A stretch of 64,000 nucleotides of DNA from Crocodylus rhombifer (Eukaryota > Chordata > Crocodylia > Crocodylidae). The DNA lies in NCBI GenBank assembly GCA_038503035.1, contig JAVSML010024243.1, forward strand, positions 376,647 to 440,646, given 5' to 3'. How positions within the stretch are numbered: position 1 is the first letter of the stretch; each line of letters starts with the position of its first letter. Shown one piece after another: positions 40,557-52,145 of the stretch. Both the position numbers and the translations under genes were made by a program. The notes under the pieces are model-generated. The model saw nothing but the letters and a program-made list of their open reading frames with translations. It was not told the DNA's origin and searched no databases.

Positions 40557-42044
40557 GTGGGGCCCCTGCAGGACATGTTAGGAAATTTGGTCGCACCAGA
40601 TGATAAAGTCAACATATTTAATGATTTCTTTGCCTCCATCTTCCTAAGCAGGGACCAGAACACCCACCCCACTGCTGGGCCCCCCTCAGGCCCCAGGGGA
40701 GGCACACCTGGGCCAAGGTTTAGTGAGGAACTAGTTAGGGAGCTTCTGGAGGGACTGGACCTATTCAAGTCAGCCGGTCCAGACAATCTCCACCCTAGAG
40801 TACTAAAGGAATTGGCTGAGGTCATTGTGGGACTCCTGGCATGCCTTTACAAGCACTCATGGTGCTCTGGTGTGGTGCCAGAGGACTGGAAGAGGGCCAA
40901 CGTGGTTCCCATCTTCAAAAAGGGGAAGAGGAGGACCTGGGAGACTATAGGCCAGTTAGTCTTGCTTCGATCCTAGGCAAGTTGTTTGAGAAAATTATGT
41001 TGGTACACATCCATGAGGGGCCAGCAGGGGATTTCATGCTTAGGGGCAACCAACATGGGTTCATCAGTGGCAGGTCCTGTCAAACCAACCTGGTGGCCTT
41101 CTGTGATCAGATCACCAAATCATTAAATGCAGGGCTAGCAGTGGACATAGTCCTCCTGGACTTTCGGAAGGTCTTCAACACTGTCTCTCATCCTGTTCTC
41201 ATTAAGAAACTGGGGGACTGGTGTTGACACCCACGCAGTCAATTGGGTCGCCAACTGGCTGGAGGGCCGCACCCAGAGAGTGATGGTACATGGGTCATTT
41301 TCAGCCTGGAAGGACGTGGGCAGTGGGGTTCCGCAGGGCTCTGTCCTTGGGCCCGCACTGTTCAACATCTTCATCAGTGACTTGGACGAGGGAGTAAAAA
41401 GCACCTTGTTCAAATTTGCTGATGACACTAAGATGTGGGGGGATGTGGGCACTCTAGAAGGGAGCAATAGGCTACAATCGGACCTAGACAGGTTACAAGA
41501 GTGGGCAGATGAGAACAGGATGGGATTCAACACTGACAAGTGCAAAGTGATACACTTGGGGAGGAACAACTGGCTCCATACCTACAGGTTGGGGAACTCC
41601 CTTCTTATCAGTACAGAGGCAGAAACGGATCTCGGAGTCAGCATTGACTCCAAGATGAACATGGGCTGGCAGTGTGGGGAGGCAGTCAGGAAGGCCAACT
41701 GCACCTTGTCATGCATCCACAGATGCATCTTGAGCAGGTCCAAGGAGGTGATCCTTCCTCTCTATGCGGCACTGGTCAGGCCGCAGCTGGAGTACTGCAT
41801 CCAGTTCTGGGCGCCACACTTCAAGAGGGATGTGGATAACATGGAGAGGGTCCAGAGGAGGGCCACTCGCATGATCAGGGGGCAGCAGGGCAGGCCCTAC
41901 GAGGAGAGGCTACGAGACCTGAACCTGTTCAGCCTCCACAAGAGAAGGCTGAGGGAGGATCTAGTGGCCTGTTACAAACTAGTCAGGGGGGATCAGCAGG
42001 CACTCCCTGTTTCCCCGAGCACTGCCAGGAGTGACCAGGAATAA
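40557..42044 (+). pseudogene. CR1 reverse transcriptase, frameshifted
   Basis: Three frame segments together cover the RT. 40557-40976 holds FKSAGPDNLHPRVLKEL and RANVVPIFKKGK. After a shift, 40940-41227 holds DYRPVSLASILGKLFEKIM, NQHGFISGRSCQTNL and motif A VDIVLLDFRKVFNTVSH. After a second shift, 41280-42044 holds motif B SGVPQGSVLGPALFNIFISD, motif C FKFADDTKMW and the C-terminal RPQLEYCIQFWAPHFKRDV block. All key motifs are present but cannot be made as one protein. Confidence 0.9.
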
Positions 42045-42416
42045 CGGTCACAAGCTGGTAGAGGGTAGATTTCGGCTAGATATCAGGAGGCACTACTTCA
42101 CAGTCAGGGCGGCTAGGGTCTGGAACCAGCTTCCAAGAGAAGTGGTGCTGGCTCCTACCTTGGGGGTCTTTAAGAGGAGGTTAGATGAACACCTTGCTGG
42201 GGTCATGTGACCCCAGTACTCTTTCCTGCCATGGCAGGGGGTCAGACTAGATGATCTACTCAGGTCCCTTCTGACCCTAGAAACTATGAAACTATGCTTG
42301 GACACTTGCCAACACTCCCCCACCTCCAGTCTGCATTCAGCCAGTGTGCCACAGGATGGGAGCAGTCCAGTAAGTGTGCTGCCAGAACCAAAAGTTCGGG
42401 AAACGCTGATCCATAG

Positions 42417-43189
42417 CATAAAACTCCTGTGTGAAATTGAACAGTATACCAAGTGACTGACTATCATTTTCTCTCTCATGCATAATTAAGTTATTTTCCA
42501 GCTTTAAAGTATTTTCCTGTGTCACAGTCTTTAGTCTCCAAACCTATCTCAGGATGATGGCCTCACACTTGTGTAAAGGTCATGCTTGGAATGTGTATGA
42601 AAAAATAAATGTTTCAGATAGAAACCATTTGCCAATGCTGCAGTTGATTACCTGTTCCTCTTCTTCTATTATAGATTAGGGGGAGCAAGGAGAATTGTTT
42701 TTTTTATAGCATTCTACATTTTTCTCTCTCTAGATATAAACTGGAAAAGAGAAGTTCACTCCTGATTCAAGTAAACACTTTACTTTTACAGATCAGGAAA
42801 GGCAGGTTATTAGGACTATGCAAAACAGCTATGTTTCATTTTGGATTCTGCCATTTTGGAGGACAGCGATTCATTTTGGTGTTTCAGATCACTGTTCCGT
42901 TTTGATTAGGCCAAATCTATTTCAGAGTTTCAATGCTGTTTTGAAGATTCGGATTGGCTGGGGAGAGGCAGGCACAGCTGGGTGGCTGCAGGATCTTCTG
43001 CAGGTCCTCAACAGCAAAGGAAGGGGCCATGGTTCCTACCCTGTAATGTAGATGATTATGTCTATTAAAACAGACTAGTGTAAACTGGTTCTGCCCTCTC
43101 AGGGTCTAAGCTATCTAGGAAGGTCCCATGCTAATGTGCTATAAAAATAAATGCAAACAGTTTACTATTTTGGCTACTAGTGAAGAATT
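42417..43189. other. Background plus a MITE fragment at 42.84 kb
   Basis: AT-rich apart from the fold-back relative at 42838-42915 and GC-richer sequence to about 43030 that may belong to the same element. Confidence 0.45.
42838..42915. mobile_element. Second copy of the 28.7 kb fold-back hairpin, opposite orientation
   Basis: TTGGATTCTGCCATTTTGG, then GGACAGCGATTCATTTTGGT, TTTCAGATCACTGTTCC and GGCCAAATC follow, in order, the reverse complement of 28711-28826 (TTGGATTCAGCC..., GGACAGTGATTCAATTTGGT, TTTGAATCACTGTCCC, GGCCAAACC). Two independent copies in one window define a family. Confidence 0.6.
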
Positions 43190-44205
43190 CACTGCATCTT
43201 TAGCTGGATACCTGAAGAATACCTTCTACAATGAAATTCTCAGAACTTAGTCGTAGCCTCTCTAACAGGCGATATGGCAATCGTATCTGCTCACCTCAGT
43301 TACATTTAAGTCAAAATCCTCTTCCCTCTTCCCCAGTTTCCTTAAGGGAGTGATTAATCCATTTTTCCCATTAAGAAACCCCTACCTTTGTGGGACCTAA
43401 ATATTGTTCCAGTAAGACTGAAGAGCCTCTTCAAAAACCTCTCTCAAATACTTATTAATCAGAATGGCCCTTCTGATAGCAATTACCTCTGCCCTGAGAG
43501 TGAATGCACTCAGCATTTTGAAGTTGGTCCACCTTATACTGTGGCTTTTACAGAAGACACTATTAGGCGTGTATAAAGAGGTTTTAGATTTCCATTTACT
43601 TCAGTGTATTTTGCTTTGCATGCTGTTTTCCAAACACAGTTTTCAGCCAAGAGAACTCATGTCTATCACCTAAATTTAGAAGGTCTTTTGTTCATACCTA
43701 GGCCAAGCCCTTTAGAAACTCTCATGTGTGATTAGTAGTGCTTGAGTAGAATTGTTGTGGACAGCCCACTACAAAATTTCCTCTCTATATTAAGAGATGG
43801 GTAAAATATTGCAACACATTAGCTATTTAATTGGTTCTTCCTTATCAGGTACCAAGGTCCCTAAGGTATTTTCAAATTGTTGGAGAAATGTGAAGCAGCA
43901 ACTTAAATTTCAGAACACATATTGTCATCAGGCATTACCTCTTGAATTTATTTTTCCTCCCTAATACCTGGGTGGAGAGATTTGTAGTACAGTTCAGTCT
44001 TACATATTTAACCAGAAATCTTCACCCACTGCCATCCTGGTGATGCACTGCTTGCTTATCTCCCATGAGTGGGAATGTATAGAGGCTGCCAATGAAGAAA
44101 GTGGATACTTACAATGAGTTGTATACGAAGGAGTGATTACTTACAAATAATTATTGTTCCTTGTGAGTCACCTCTTTGTAGTTAAGTTACTACCATTAGA
44201 AAGAA
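43190..44205 (+). mobile_element. Remnant resembling a DIRS-type tyrosine-recombinase retrotransposon
   Basis: The broken-frame translation gives, in order, PLPLWDLNIVPVRL (43370-43415), MALLIAITSALRVNALSILK (43464-43523), VLDFHLLQCILLCM, a decayed stretch, then CEAATLNFRTHIVIRHYLLN with frame changes (about 43890-43945), and a 3' segment ISHEWECIEAANEE (about 44055-44100). From family knowledge this order (WDLN..., TSARR..., CEAATW...FIRHY) is that of the tyrosine recombinase of DIRS elements in reptile and amphibian genomes, which integrates a circular DNA copy. The TSALRV arginine and the final HY are visible; the HxxR box is not. Frameshifts and stops show it is inactive. The limits are approximate. 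Confidence 0.55.
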
Positions 44206-44391
44206 GGAACTAACAGAATTACAAAGTGCACTTCCTATAGAGAAGTAGGATATACTTTTCCTATAGAGAGTAGGATGATGACATTACCTTTGAATGAAAT
44301 CACTTGTGGACTCATGAGCAAACATGCCGCTTCCCTGCCAACTTTGCAGCTCAGTGCCCATGGCTGGGTCTCACTACAGTGTTTCCTACTG

Positions 44392-44725
44392 CAGTATAAC
44401 CTCATAAATCCAGATATCAGAAAGCCAGAATTCTTGAAAATCTGGCACATCAGGGAGTAGTGGTGGTCAGTTACAGGGCAGTGGAGAGGGAAGTGGATGC
44501 TGGTCCCAGCGCAGCAGAGGGGGAAACTTGCATGTGGTGTGCCGCCATCCACTACCCCACATAACCACTCCATGTGTGGCCACTACTCCAGGACCAGCCA
44601 CCACTACCTCGCCCCCTGCCCCCTCTCATTCCACAACTGGCCACCGCTCTGGTTTCAAAAATCCAGAATTTTCAAATTTCCGGCAGGTGCTTGGTCCCAA
44701 GCATGCCAGATTTAAGGTTATACTG
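44392..44725. mobile_element. Tigger/pogo-like non-autonomous DNA transposon
   Basis: The ends CAGTATAACCTCATAAATCC and TTTAAGGTTATACTG are inverted repeats that continue inward (AAATCCAGAT against GCCAGATTT). TA follows the right end; TG precedes the left end, one transition from the expected TA duplication. CAG ends with a TA target fit the Tigger branch of Tc1/mariner. The interior is GC-rich and non-coding. Confidence 0.65.
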
Positions 44726-44727
44726 TA

Positions 44728-47700
44728 TAGCGATGGCACAGGCCACTCTTAAAAACAACAACTATTGTTAAACAATCTTTTTCACTTCATTTTGAGAGAA
44801 GGACAAAGGGTCTAGTAACTTTTTACTGTAGCTGGGCTAAGTTCACCTACTTCTAAATATAACTCTATCCTGAAAGTCCTATGTATACAGTGCTTTTCAC
44901 TCAGTTCTTATTGAGAAGTATCAGCCAAGAAACTTGTTCAGTTTTAACATTAAATATTTTATTGGGTTTTTATTTTGTTTGTTTGCTTGTTTGTTTTGGG
45001 TTTGGAATTTGCATAATTCACAGATTTCTATGAATCTTCTGTTTGCATAAGGAACAAAGTAGTGACAGCTTCAGTAATGGGACTCTGCATGTCCCTTTGT
45101 GAGAATTCCCTCTTCACATGGATTTCTGTAGTTTAAAATGGAAGAAGGAGCATGGAAAGACTGCGGTCAGATAATTGGCATGTCCTGTAGGTCCCCATGT
45201 AAAAGTGGGGAAAACCATGGGCCTTGTAAAATTATACCTCCTGGTAGGATGCATAGACAAACTATATCCTGGGTGCACAAACAACAATGGTGGAAGAATC
45301 TATCCCATCCCTATGGATTTGTTTTCAGGGTTAGGTTTTGGGAAAAAGCACCTTAAAAAGTGCCTAAAGGATTTGTTTTTCAACAGATACCTAATATGCC
45401 ATGTTCTAGCCCAGAATCAGTATTTATTTCTGCGTTTAAGTCCTCTGAAAAATGCTATTGACAATAGAAACACTTAACAATGCCTTACCATAGTGTTGCT
45501 AGCAGGCACTAATATAATACTAATGTGACAACTAAGATTTTAGTGAGACTTGTCTTCTATTTACTTGATAGGAGATCTGTTCCACAGTCTGAGAGAGACC
45601 TAGACAGAATTTTCTGGTCAGTGTCTCCTCATGTTTGTGCCAGCAAAGATTTGCCAACTTCTGAAATTATATTTCAGCAGTTTAGCACATGCCTATTATA
45701 CACAGAAATATATGTTTTTCTTTTTCATACTAGTCTAAATAGGCATAATCTCAAATAATGAAAATTATAATCTTCTTAAAATGAGTCCTAATATTCAAGA
45801 AAAACTGCTGGATTTTTATAGTATAATAAAAGTCATAGATTCGCAATGAACTTACCTTGTAGCAAATCAAATGATATTTTTTATAAAATATGTTCATCAT
45901 TTACAGTATTGGTCTGACTGGAAGTCTGTTCATTTGAAAAATGGAAAAGACAGCGTACCATACTAAAACTGAGTTCATAATACTAAAAAAACTCAACAAC
46001 AACAAAACAACCAAGTGCTTTCAAGCAAGCTCATTTGTGTCCATTATGCTTTTATAGTGGTTCTGGATAAAATGTGCTTATTTTTACCTGTTGTAGTGAG
46101 GACTGCCTTTGTATATTTCCAGAGAAAGACAAATCACATTACATAACCTTTTGGAAGGCTTCCTAAAAATTTCTCCTGGAATGCCCTATGTGGTACAACA
46201 GATCTATATTTTGTAACACAGACCCTGGATTCTGCAGCATAGCCCCTTCTTGAGCCTTCCCTGTTCCCATTCATTTCCACCTCCTTTGGTCAGCATAATG
46301 CTACCACAATTAGTTTTGATATCAAGTTGCCAAACTTCTAAATAATCAGTGCGCTGAAATTTTGTGTAATGTCAATTGGCTTTATTGCACAGAATTATCA
46401 GGTAGCTCCGCCATTTACTTTTTCCCCTTGAAATGTGTAGATTTAAGGGGAAATCATAGATTCTGGATGGTCTGATTTGGAAACAGTTCATATCCATTGG
46501 AGTTAATGTTGTGAGTTGTATGTTAGTTAAGTAAATATATGACCAAACTGTTACTGGTAATAAATTCAAAGCTGTCCTCACAAACATTAGAGTTACAAGC
46601 TCAATTCCTGTTTAAAATCAGAATACATTTATGCTTCAACTGAAAAATTAACTTCAATTACATGACAATTATGTGCAGACTCCTGTCTGTAGTTCATCTA
46701 ACTAGGATTATGTTGTTATCTTTAGAAATTAAAATGTTACTTTTTATTGACTGATTTATTTTATCTAAGTAAAGATTCCCAATATTATCACTAAAATTTT
46801 GTCATGACCCTTTTTGATTCTCTGAGCAATACTGTATAACACATCTGAGATAATGCATTCATATCTGTGATAGCACTGAATTACAAAAAGATAATATGGC
46901 TGGCTTGTGTAACCACTAAGCCATTTTTCAATTTTGGAATTTTAAGAGGCATTTTAGAGCCTGTTTCACTTAGATAAACTTTCTCCCATGGAGGTAATAA
47001 TGAAAGTGATATATTGATTTGAAAATGGCCATTTTTGTTTTGTTTTGATTTGTAGTTTTTCAGTCATATTACTTGTTATGCAGTAGTGTAATAAACAGTT
47101 TATTGAGCCATTGTTTTGACAGCACTAATTCAATGCTGCCTTGATTTAGAGACTAGGGTTGTGCCTTCTGGGGTATTAAGGTTCAGGAGACTTCGGTCAT
47201 CATCGTCTGCACCTTTGTAGCAACCCCAGGTTGGATACAACTGTTCTATATTTATTTTTCTTTCTTTCTTTCTTGGGATGACTATCAGTCTGAGCAACAA
47301 ACTTGTCCTATCATTACCAAAGGGGTTTTGGATACACATTAAAAATTCAGTTACACTAAAAGAAGAAGCTAACTTAAACACAAGTTGGGATTAAATATTC
47401 TAGAAGCTTTCACAGTAAACTTGCTAGTAGTGCTTAGGCTGCAGCCCTGTAGACAGAAAAGTTCAATTTCAGTATAGAATTCTATATACTTCCAGGCCCA
47501 AGTCTTCAAAACTTTATGTGGGGATAAAAGTGAGAGAGAGTCAGTTTCCAGGGCCATTCATCTCTCTTTTCTGAGATGACCAATGAGACGTCAAGCATAA
47601 TGTCTGGTAGGTCTCATTAGCCCCAGTATGAGACGATTATATGTGTTTTAATAATTGAAGGAAAAAGCCCTTCTGCCCTAGTAAGTTAAGTAGCTACCAG

Positions 47701-47995
47701 ATTAATTTTAAATAAGGTCATGTTAAAACTTGAATAAATTCCAGTGGATATTTTTCCATGTATAAGCACAAGCAATTTTTCTGCTTATGTGAGCATCTGT
47801 TACTGCATTATGATATAGCCAGCAATATAGTTTGAGTCATAACAAACGTACATAGTTAAACATGGATATAATGGAATTCTTGGTCTATGTTACTATACTA
47901 GCAGAAAATTTTTCATCCACCTCCTTTGTCAGTGACATGCTTTATGTGGCAAAGCCACTAGTAGTGATGTCACTAGAAAAATACAAGGTCTAAGA
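44728..47995. other. AT-rich background, no supported gene
   Basis: Contains a (TTTC)n tract at about 47256-47273 and an AACAAC-rich stretch near 45990. Frames up to 100 codons (45175-45477) have no recognisable domain. Confidence 0.45.
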
Positions 47996-48480
47996 CAGTG
48001 GTGCCCAACTTTTTTTTCCTCGCACTTCAGATGGGCAGTGCCTGGTCTGTCCGTAGGCCATATATGGCCAGTTGGCCCAATCTGGCCACACACAAGTGAG
48101 GGGCATGGTTCAGCCCCAGTTCAGCTGTGGGGCAGTGAAGGACTCATGGTTTGGCTCAAGTCCAGCCATGCAGTCACAGCCTTGATTCAGCTGCATGGCA
48201 GGGAAGGGGACATGGGTCAGTCCCAGTCCAGCCACATGGAGGAAAGGAGCATTGCCTGGTCCTGATTCAACCACTGGGGATTGGGAGGGCAGGAGGAGTG
48301 TTGCCTAGCCCTGGCTGCACAGGGCTTAAGAAATTGAAAGTGTGGGGGTGGGGGGCATTATTAATTGCTACTGGTTCCCAGCTTCCAAATCCCTTGGCCC
48401 ATGGGAAGACATGAGGGCCAGATACCTTGGTCCTGGAGGCAAGATTTGGCCTTTGGGCTAGGGGGTGAGTGTCCCTAGTG
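47996..48480. mobile_element. Probable hAT-type element, ~485 bp
   Basis: The left end CAGTGGTGCCCAACTTTTTT is a typical hAT terminus. The right end is uncertain: CCCTAGTG at 48480 gives flanks GTCTAAGA and TTCTAGAA (5 of 8). The GC-rich interior with repeated CAGTCCAGCC-like motifs is non-coding. Confidence 0.5.
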
Positions 48481-49003
48481 TTCTAGAATAAAGACTTCTT
48501 TATAAAGTATGTGGTTTTCATAGAACATGCAAACTGTTCTCTAATTTTTTCCCCTCCGATCCTGAAAATAAATTACTCTACCAGTTCACAGTGGTGTTAG
48601 CCATACTCAGATGATAGGAACTTTGTTGAACTGCCTGACATGTTGGCATAATTTTCAAAAATGAATCTAAGCATAGAGTGTTTCAAGATTTGGTGAATAT
48701 TTGCAACCATGAAACAAGCCTGGTACATTAAATGTTGCACTGAAATATCAGTTCATGCACAAAAGGAGTGCATGAAGAGTGGTCATTCCTTAAGGGCATG
48801 ATCCTTGAAGCACAAAGGAAGTCCATTCCCATGCACAGAAAAGGTAGCAGAAGGGCTGGGAAGGAGAAAATCATGACAAATAAGGTACAGAATGAGCATG
48901 GTTGGAATGACCACTTTTCTACTATTGCCATAGAACTGGTGCATGATCAAGTAAAAAAAAAGACAATTATAAGTCATCAGGACCAGATGAACTTCATCTA
49001 AAA

Positions 49004-49219
49004 GTGCTGAAGGAGCTGGCCGAAGTCATCATGGAACCCCTGGCAAAACTCTTCCAAAAGTCGTGGTGCTCCAGAGAGGTCCCTGAGGACAGGAAAAGGG
49101 CCAATGTTGTGCCAGTCTTCAAGAAGGGGAGGAGAGAGGGCACAGGTAACTATAGGCCAATTAGCCTAACTTCTATCCAAGGGAAAATCCTGGAAAAATT
49201 CATTAAGGTGTCTATGTGA
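49004..49219 (+). pseudogene. CR1 RT N-terminal fragment (71 codons)
   Basis: LKELAEVIMEPLAKLFQKSW, EDRKRANVVPVFKKG and NYRPISLTSIQGKILEKF are the fingers region of CR1 RT. It ends at a stop at 49217-49219, before motif A, so it is non-functional. Confidence 0.85.
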
Positions 49220-50021
49220 GATAAGCTTACAGAAGGTAGGATTCTGAATGACAGCCTGCATGGCTTCATTGTGGACAGGTCTTGTTTTACCAGTCTCATC
49301 TTCTACAACCAGGTAACTCACCACCTGGATAAGAGAGAGAAGGTTGACATTGTATACCTTGACTTCCAAAAGGCCTTTGATCTGGTATCCAGGATGTTCT
49401 CAAGAGAAAATTGGAGGATTGCAGGCTTAACTGCTTGACAGTTATGTGGGAAGGAAGCTGGCTGTAGGGTAGGCCCCAGAGAGTTCTAATGAATGGATCT
49501 GTGCCATCTTGGTGAGAAGTGGTCAGTGGTGTCCCTCAGGGGGCAGTTCTTTTTGATGCCTTTATCAATTATTTGGATGTGGGGGTGAAGAGCTTATTGG
49601 CCAAGTTCGCAGATGACACCAAGTTATAGGGAAGTGTGGTCACACTTGAAGATAGGCTGCAGATACAGGCAGACCTAGACAGGCTAGCAAGTTGGGTGGA
49701 TTGAAACCAGATGAAGTTCAACATCAAGAAATGTAAAGTGGTCCACCTGGGGACGACCAATTCTCAACACATCTACAGGCTTGGTGGAGCCAAAGTGACC
49801 AGCACTACGAATGAAAGGGACCTAGGAGTAATACAGACCACAGTATGAATATGAGCCATCAGTGTGACACCGTATTCAGTAGGGCAAATAATACTCTGGC
49901 ATGCATCAATCAGTGCATCTCCAGCAAAACCAAGGAAGTTATTTTTCCACTTTACTCAGCATTCATGAGACCACAGCTGGAGTACTGCATCTAGTTCTGG
50001 GCACCACACTTTAACAAAGGT

Positions 50022-50432
50022 GTGGTAAAGCTTGAGAGAGTCCAGAGAAGAGCCACCCATATAATCAGAGACTTGCACAGCAAGCCATACAAGGAAAGGA
50101 TGAGAGACCTGGGACTCTTCAGCCTAAAAAAGAAAAGGCTGAGAGGGGGCTTGGTAGCAGCTTATCACTCCATCAGGGGAGTGCATCAAGGTCTCAGAGA
50201 ACAACTGTTTACCAGGGCAGCCTTGGGGAAAACCAGGAGTAATGACCACAGACTCCTGGAAGGCCGTTTCAGGCTCAACATTAGGAAAAACTTCTTCACA
50301 GTTAGGGTGTCCAGATTGTGGAATAAGCTCCCTGCAGAGGTGGAGCAATTGTCTACCCTGAAAATCTTCAAGAGGAGATTTGAATGGTCACCTTGCTGGG
50401 GTCACCTAACCACAGTTGTCTTTCCTGCCTAG
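50022..50432 (+). pseudogene. CR1 ORF2 C-terminal fragment (136 codons)
   Basis: KLERVQRRATHIIRD, YKERMRDLGLFSLKKKRLRG, KTRSNDHRLLEGRFRLNIRK and NFFTVRVSRLWNKLPAEVE give the standard CR1 C-terminus. It runs slightly past the usual stop because of a frame change near the end. Confidence 0.85.
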
Positions 50433-50500
50433 TGCAGGGGACTGGACCTGATGATCTTCCAAGGTCCCTTCCAGCTTTATGATTTGTGAATCTAAGAATC

Positions 50501-51214
50501 ATAATACACATTGTGAAAGTAAAACTATGATAATGTATTACCCATGTTTATAGTGGTTACTTTTGCCTTTAATAGTGTTAAACTGTTCCTTCCCACCTCT
50601 GAGGACTGATTTGCATATATTTAACACAATACAGACCTGGCCACATTTGTTTCTAATGCCTAATTAAATGTGAAGGAACCTTGACTTTAATATTATGCTT
50701 TAAATTTAACTCTATTGAACTGTGACTGAAAATGATATTATAGGCTATTAGGTAGGATATGGAAAAATAAGCATGTAATTTGTATTATTATTACAACTCT
50801 TTTACTGCATATATTTCACACACTTAAGAAATGAATGTCAGTGTGATTATATTTATTGACATCTTATAGATGAACTATACAGGTGAAAGATAAGTTAGGC
50901 TTCCATGCATTTGAGTTAGAAAAAAGGATTACATAAGCATGATGGATTTTAATGGTTAGGTTTGTTAAAATTTTAATGGCACCTTTACAAAGGTATAATT
51001 AAAATACCAAATTAGTTCTGGACATGTGCATGGAATTTAGTTAATATGGGCCAGTTAACAAGCACTTTCTGTATACTTTCTCACTTACACAGTAACCATT
51101 CCACAAAAATTCTTTCCTAAGTTTTAATCATTTATCATAAAATTTACACTTTATAAAACATATAGAACCAGTTATCGAGGGTTTTACAGGTGGAACAATT
51201 TCTTAATGTGCATT
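50501..51214. other. AT-rich background, no feature seen
   Basis: No coding or repeat hallmark. Confidence 0.5.
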
Positions 51215-51527
51215 TGGGGGGTTGATTAGACCATAGGAACATAAGACTTGCTAGCTTATTGAGTCCAGTATCCCATTTTGCAAGCAACTGGGCTATGTAA
51301 TCCTTATTATAAAATGATCAAGTTTCATTTTAAATCCAATTGGTCTTTTGCCTAAACTACATCTATGAGAATATTGTTCCCAAACCTCACCATTTTGGAG
51401 GTAGAAAAATGGCTTTTATTTCCTCCCTCAATTTAGTCGTGGCCAATTTGTACTCATTTTTGTATTTACACCAACTTTACCCTATAGTTTAAAATATTTT
51501 TTTCTTTGTGTAGTCTAGCACAGAAGT

Positions 51528-51632
51528 ACAAATAAATTGTTCCCTTTGGTGGACTTAGATAACCTCTTGAGCAGGTGGTTGGACTTAGATAACTTCCTGA
51601 AGTCCATTTCAGCCTTATTTTTTCTATGATTT
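51528..51632 (+). mobile_element. Short plus-strand CR1 tail with an internal duplication
   Basis: GTGGACTTAGATAACCTCTTGAG and GTTGGACTTAGATAACTTCC are two copies of the CR1 GGACTAGATGACCTCCTGAG segment in tandem, followed by AGTCCATTTCAGCC and TTCTATGATTT, the CR1 3' terminus. It lies in opposite orientation inside the older minus-strand CR1. Confidence 0.7.
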
Positions 51633-52145
51633 TATCTTTCTTTGGCATTTACCTCCCAAATATATTTATCCACGGGAATCAGATTTCCTCTCAACTTTCC
51701 TTTTGCTAAGCTGATCAAACCAAGCTCTCTGTCCTTTCTTGTAAGACAGGCTCTTTATTCATGTGTTCATCCTGGTAGCCCATCTCTGTACCTCTTTTAC
51801 TTGAGTTCATTTTTCTTGAACATGGGTGAAAAGAATGGAACACCGTATTTCACAGAAGTTTCACCTAGTATGATGATATTAATACTTCTCTTTCTCTACT
51901 TGAAATACATTTCCTGATGCCTTGCATGCCTTGTACTACATTTACCTTTTTCATTGCATCACACTGGCAGCTCATACTTATCTTGTGATCATCTGATATA
52001 CTCAGGCCTTTCTTCACCTCAGTCATTTCCAGCTCATGAGCTTCTTACTCTTAGTCCCTAAGTAAGTGACCTAGCAATTTGTAATATTGAATTTCATCCC
52101 AGTTCTAGTCTATGCTATTCTATTCACCCAGTTCTTCCTATATAA

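Larger units (their letters stand above)
39604..42295 (+). mobile_element. CR1 LINE, 2.7 kb, endonuclease and RT retained but frame broken
   Basis: A 5'-truncated CR1 starting inside the endonuclease (ITETWWD) and ending with the tail ACCCTAGAAACTATGAAACT. It contains the endonuclease C-terminal two thirds, linker, RT and C-terminal block. Lesions: a TGA at 40161, a second break before 40557, frame changes between about 40930 and 41230 and again after about 42010. The overall similarity to the 17.2-17.7 kb copy suggests one recent subfamily. Confidence 0.95.
39392..42408. mobile_element. hAT element split by a CR1 insertion
   Basis: The ends CAGTGTTTCCCAGCC (39392) and GTTCGGGAAACGCTG (ending 42408) are inverted repeats (12 of 15). 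The flanks ATCTATAG (39384-39391) and ATCCATAG (42409-42416) are a 7-of-8 TSD. Only about 210 bp on the left and 113 bp on the right belong to the hAT; everything between is the CR1. The matching TSD across 3 kb shows that the CR1 landed inside an existing hAT copy. Confidence 0.82.
48765..50500 (+). mobile_element. CR1 LINE fragment, 5'-truncated in the linker
   Basis: Begins in the ORF2 linker (EEWSFLKGMILEAQRKSIPM), runs through the RT and ends with a CR1 tail (GGACTGGACCTGATGATCTT, then CCCTTCCAGCTTTATGATTT). RT landmarks: KRANVVPVFKKGRRE and NYRPISLTSIQGKILEKFI (49004-49219), a motif A region near 49346-49385 (DIVYLDFQKAFD), a motif B-like segment near 49528 and FADDTKL near 49605-49625. 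A deletion near 48930 joins the linker to the RT start. Multiple stops and frameshifts. Confidence 0.92.
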
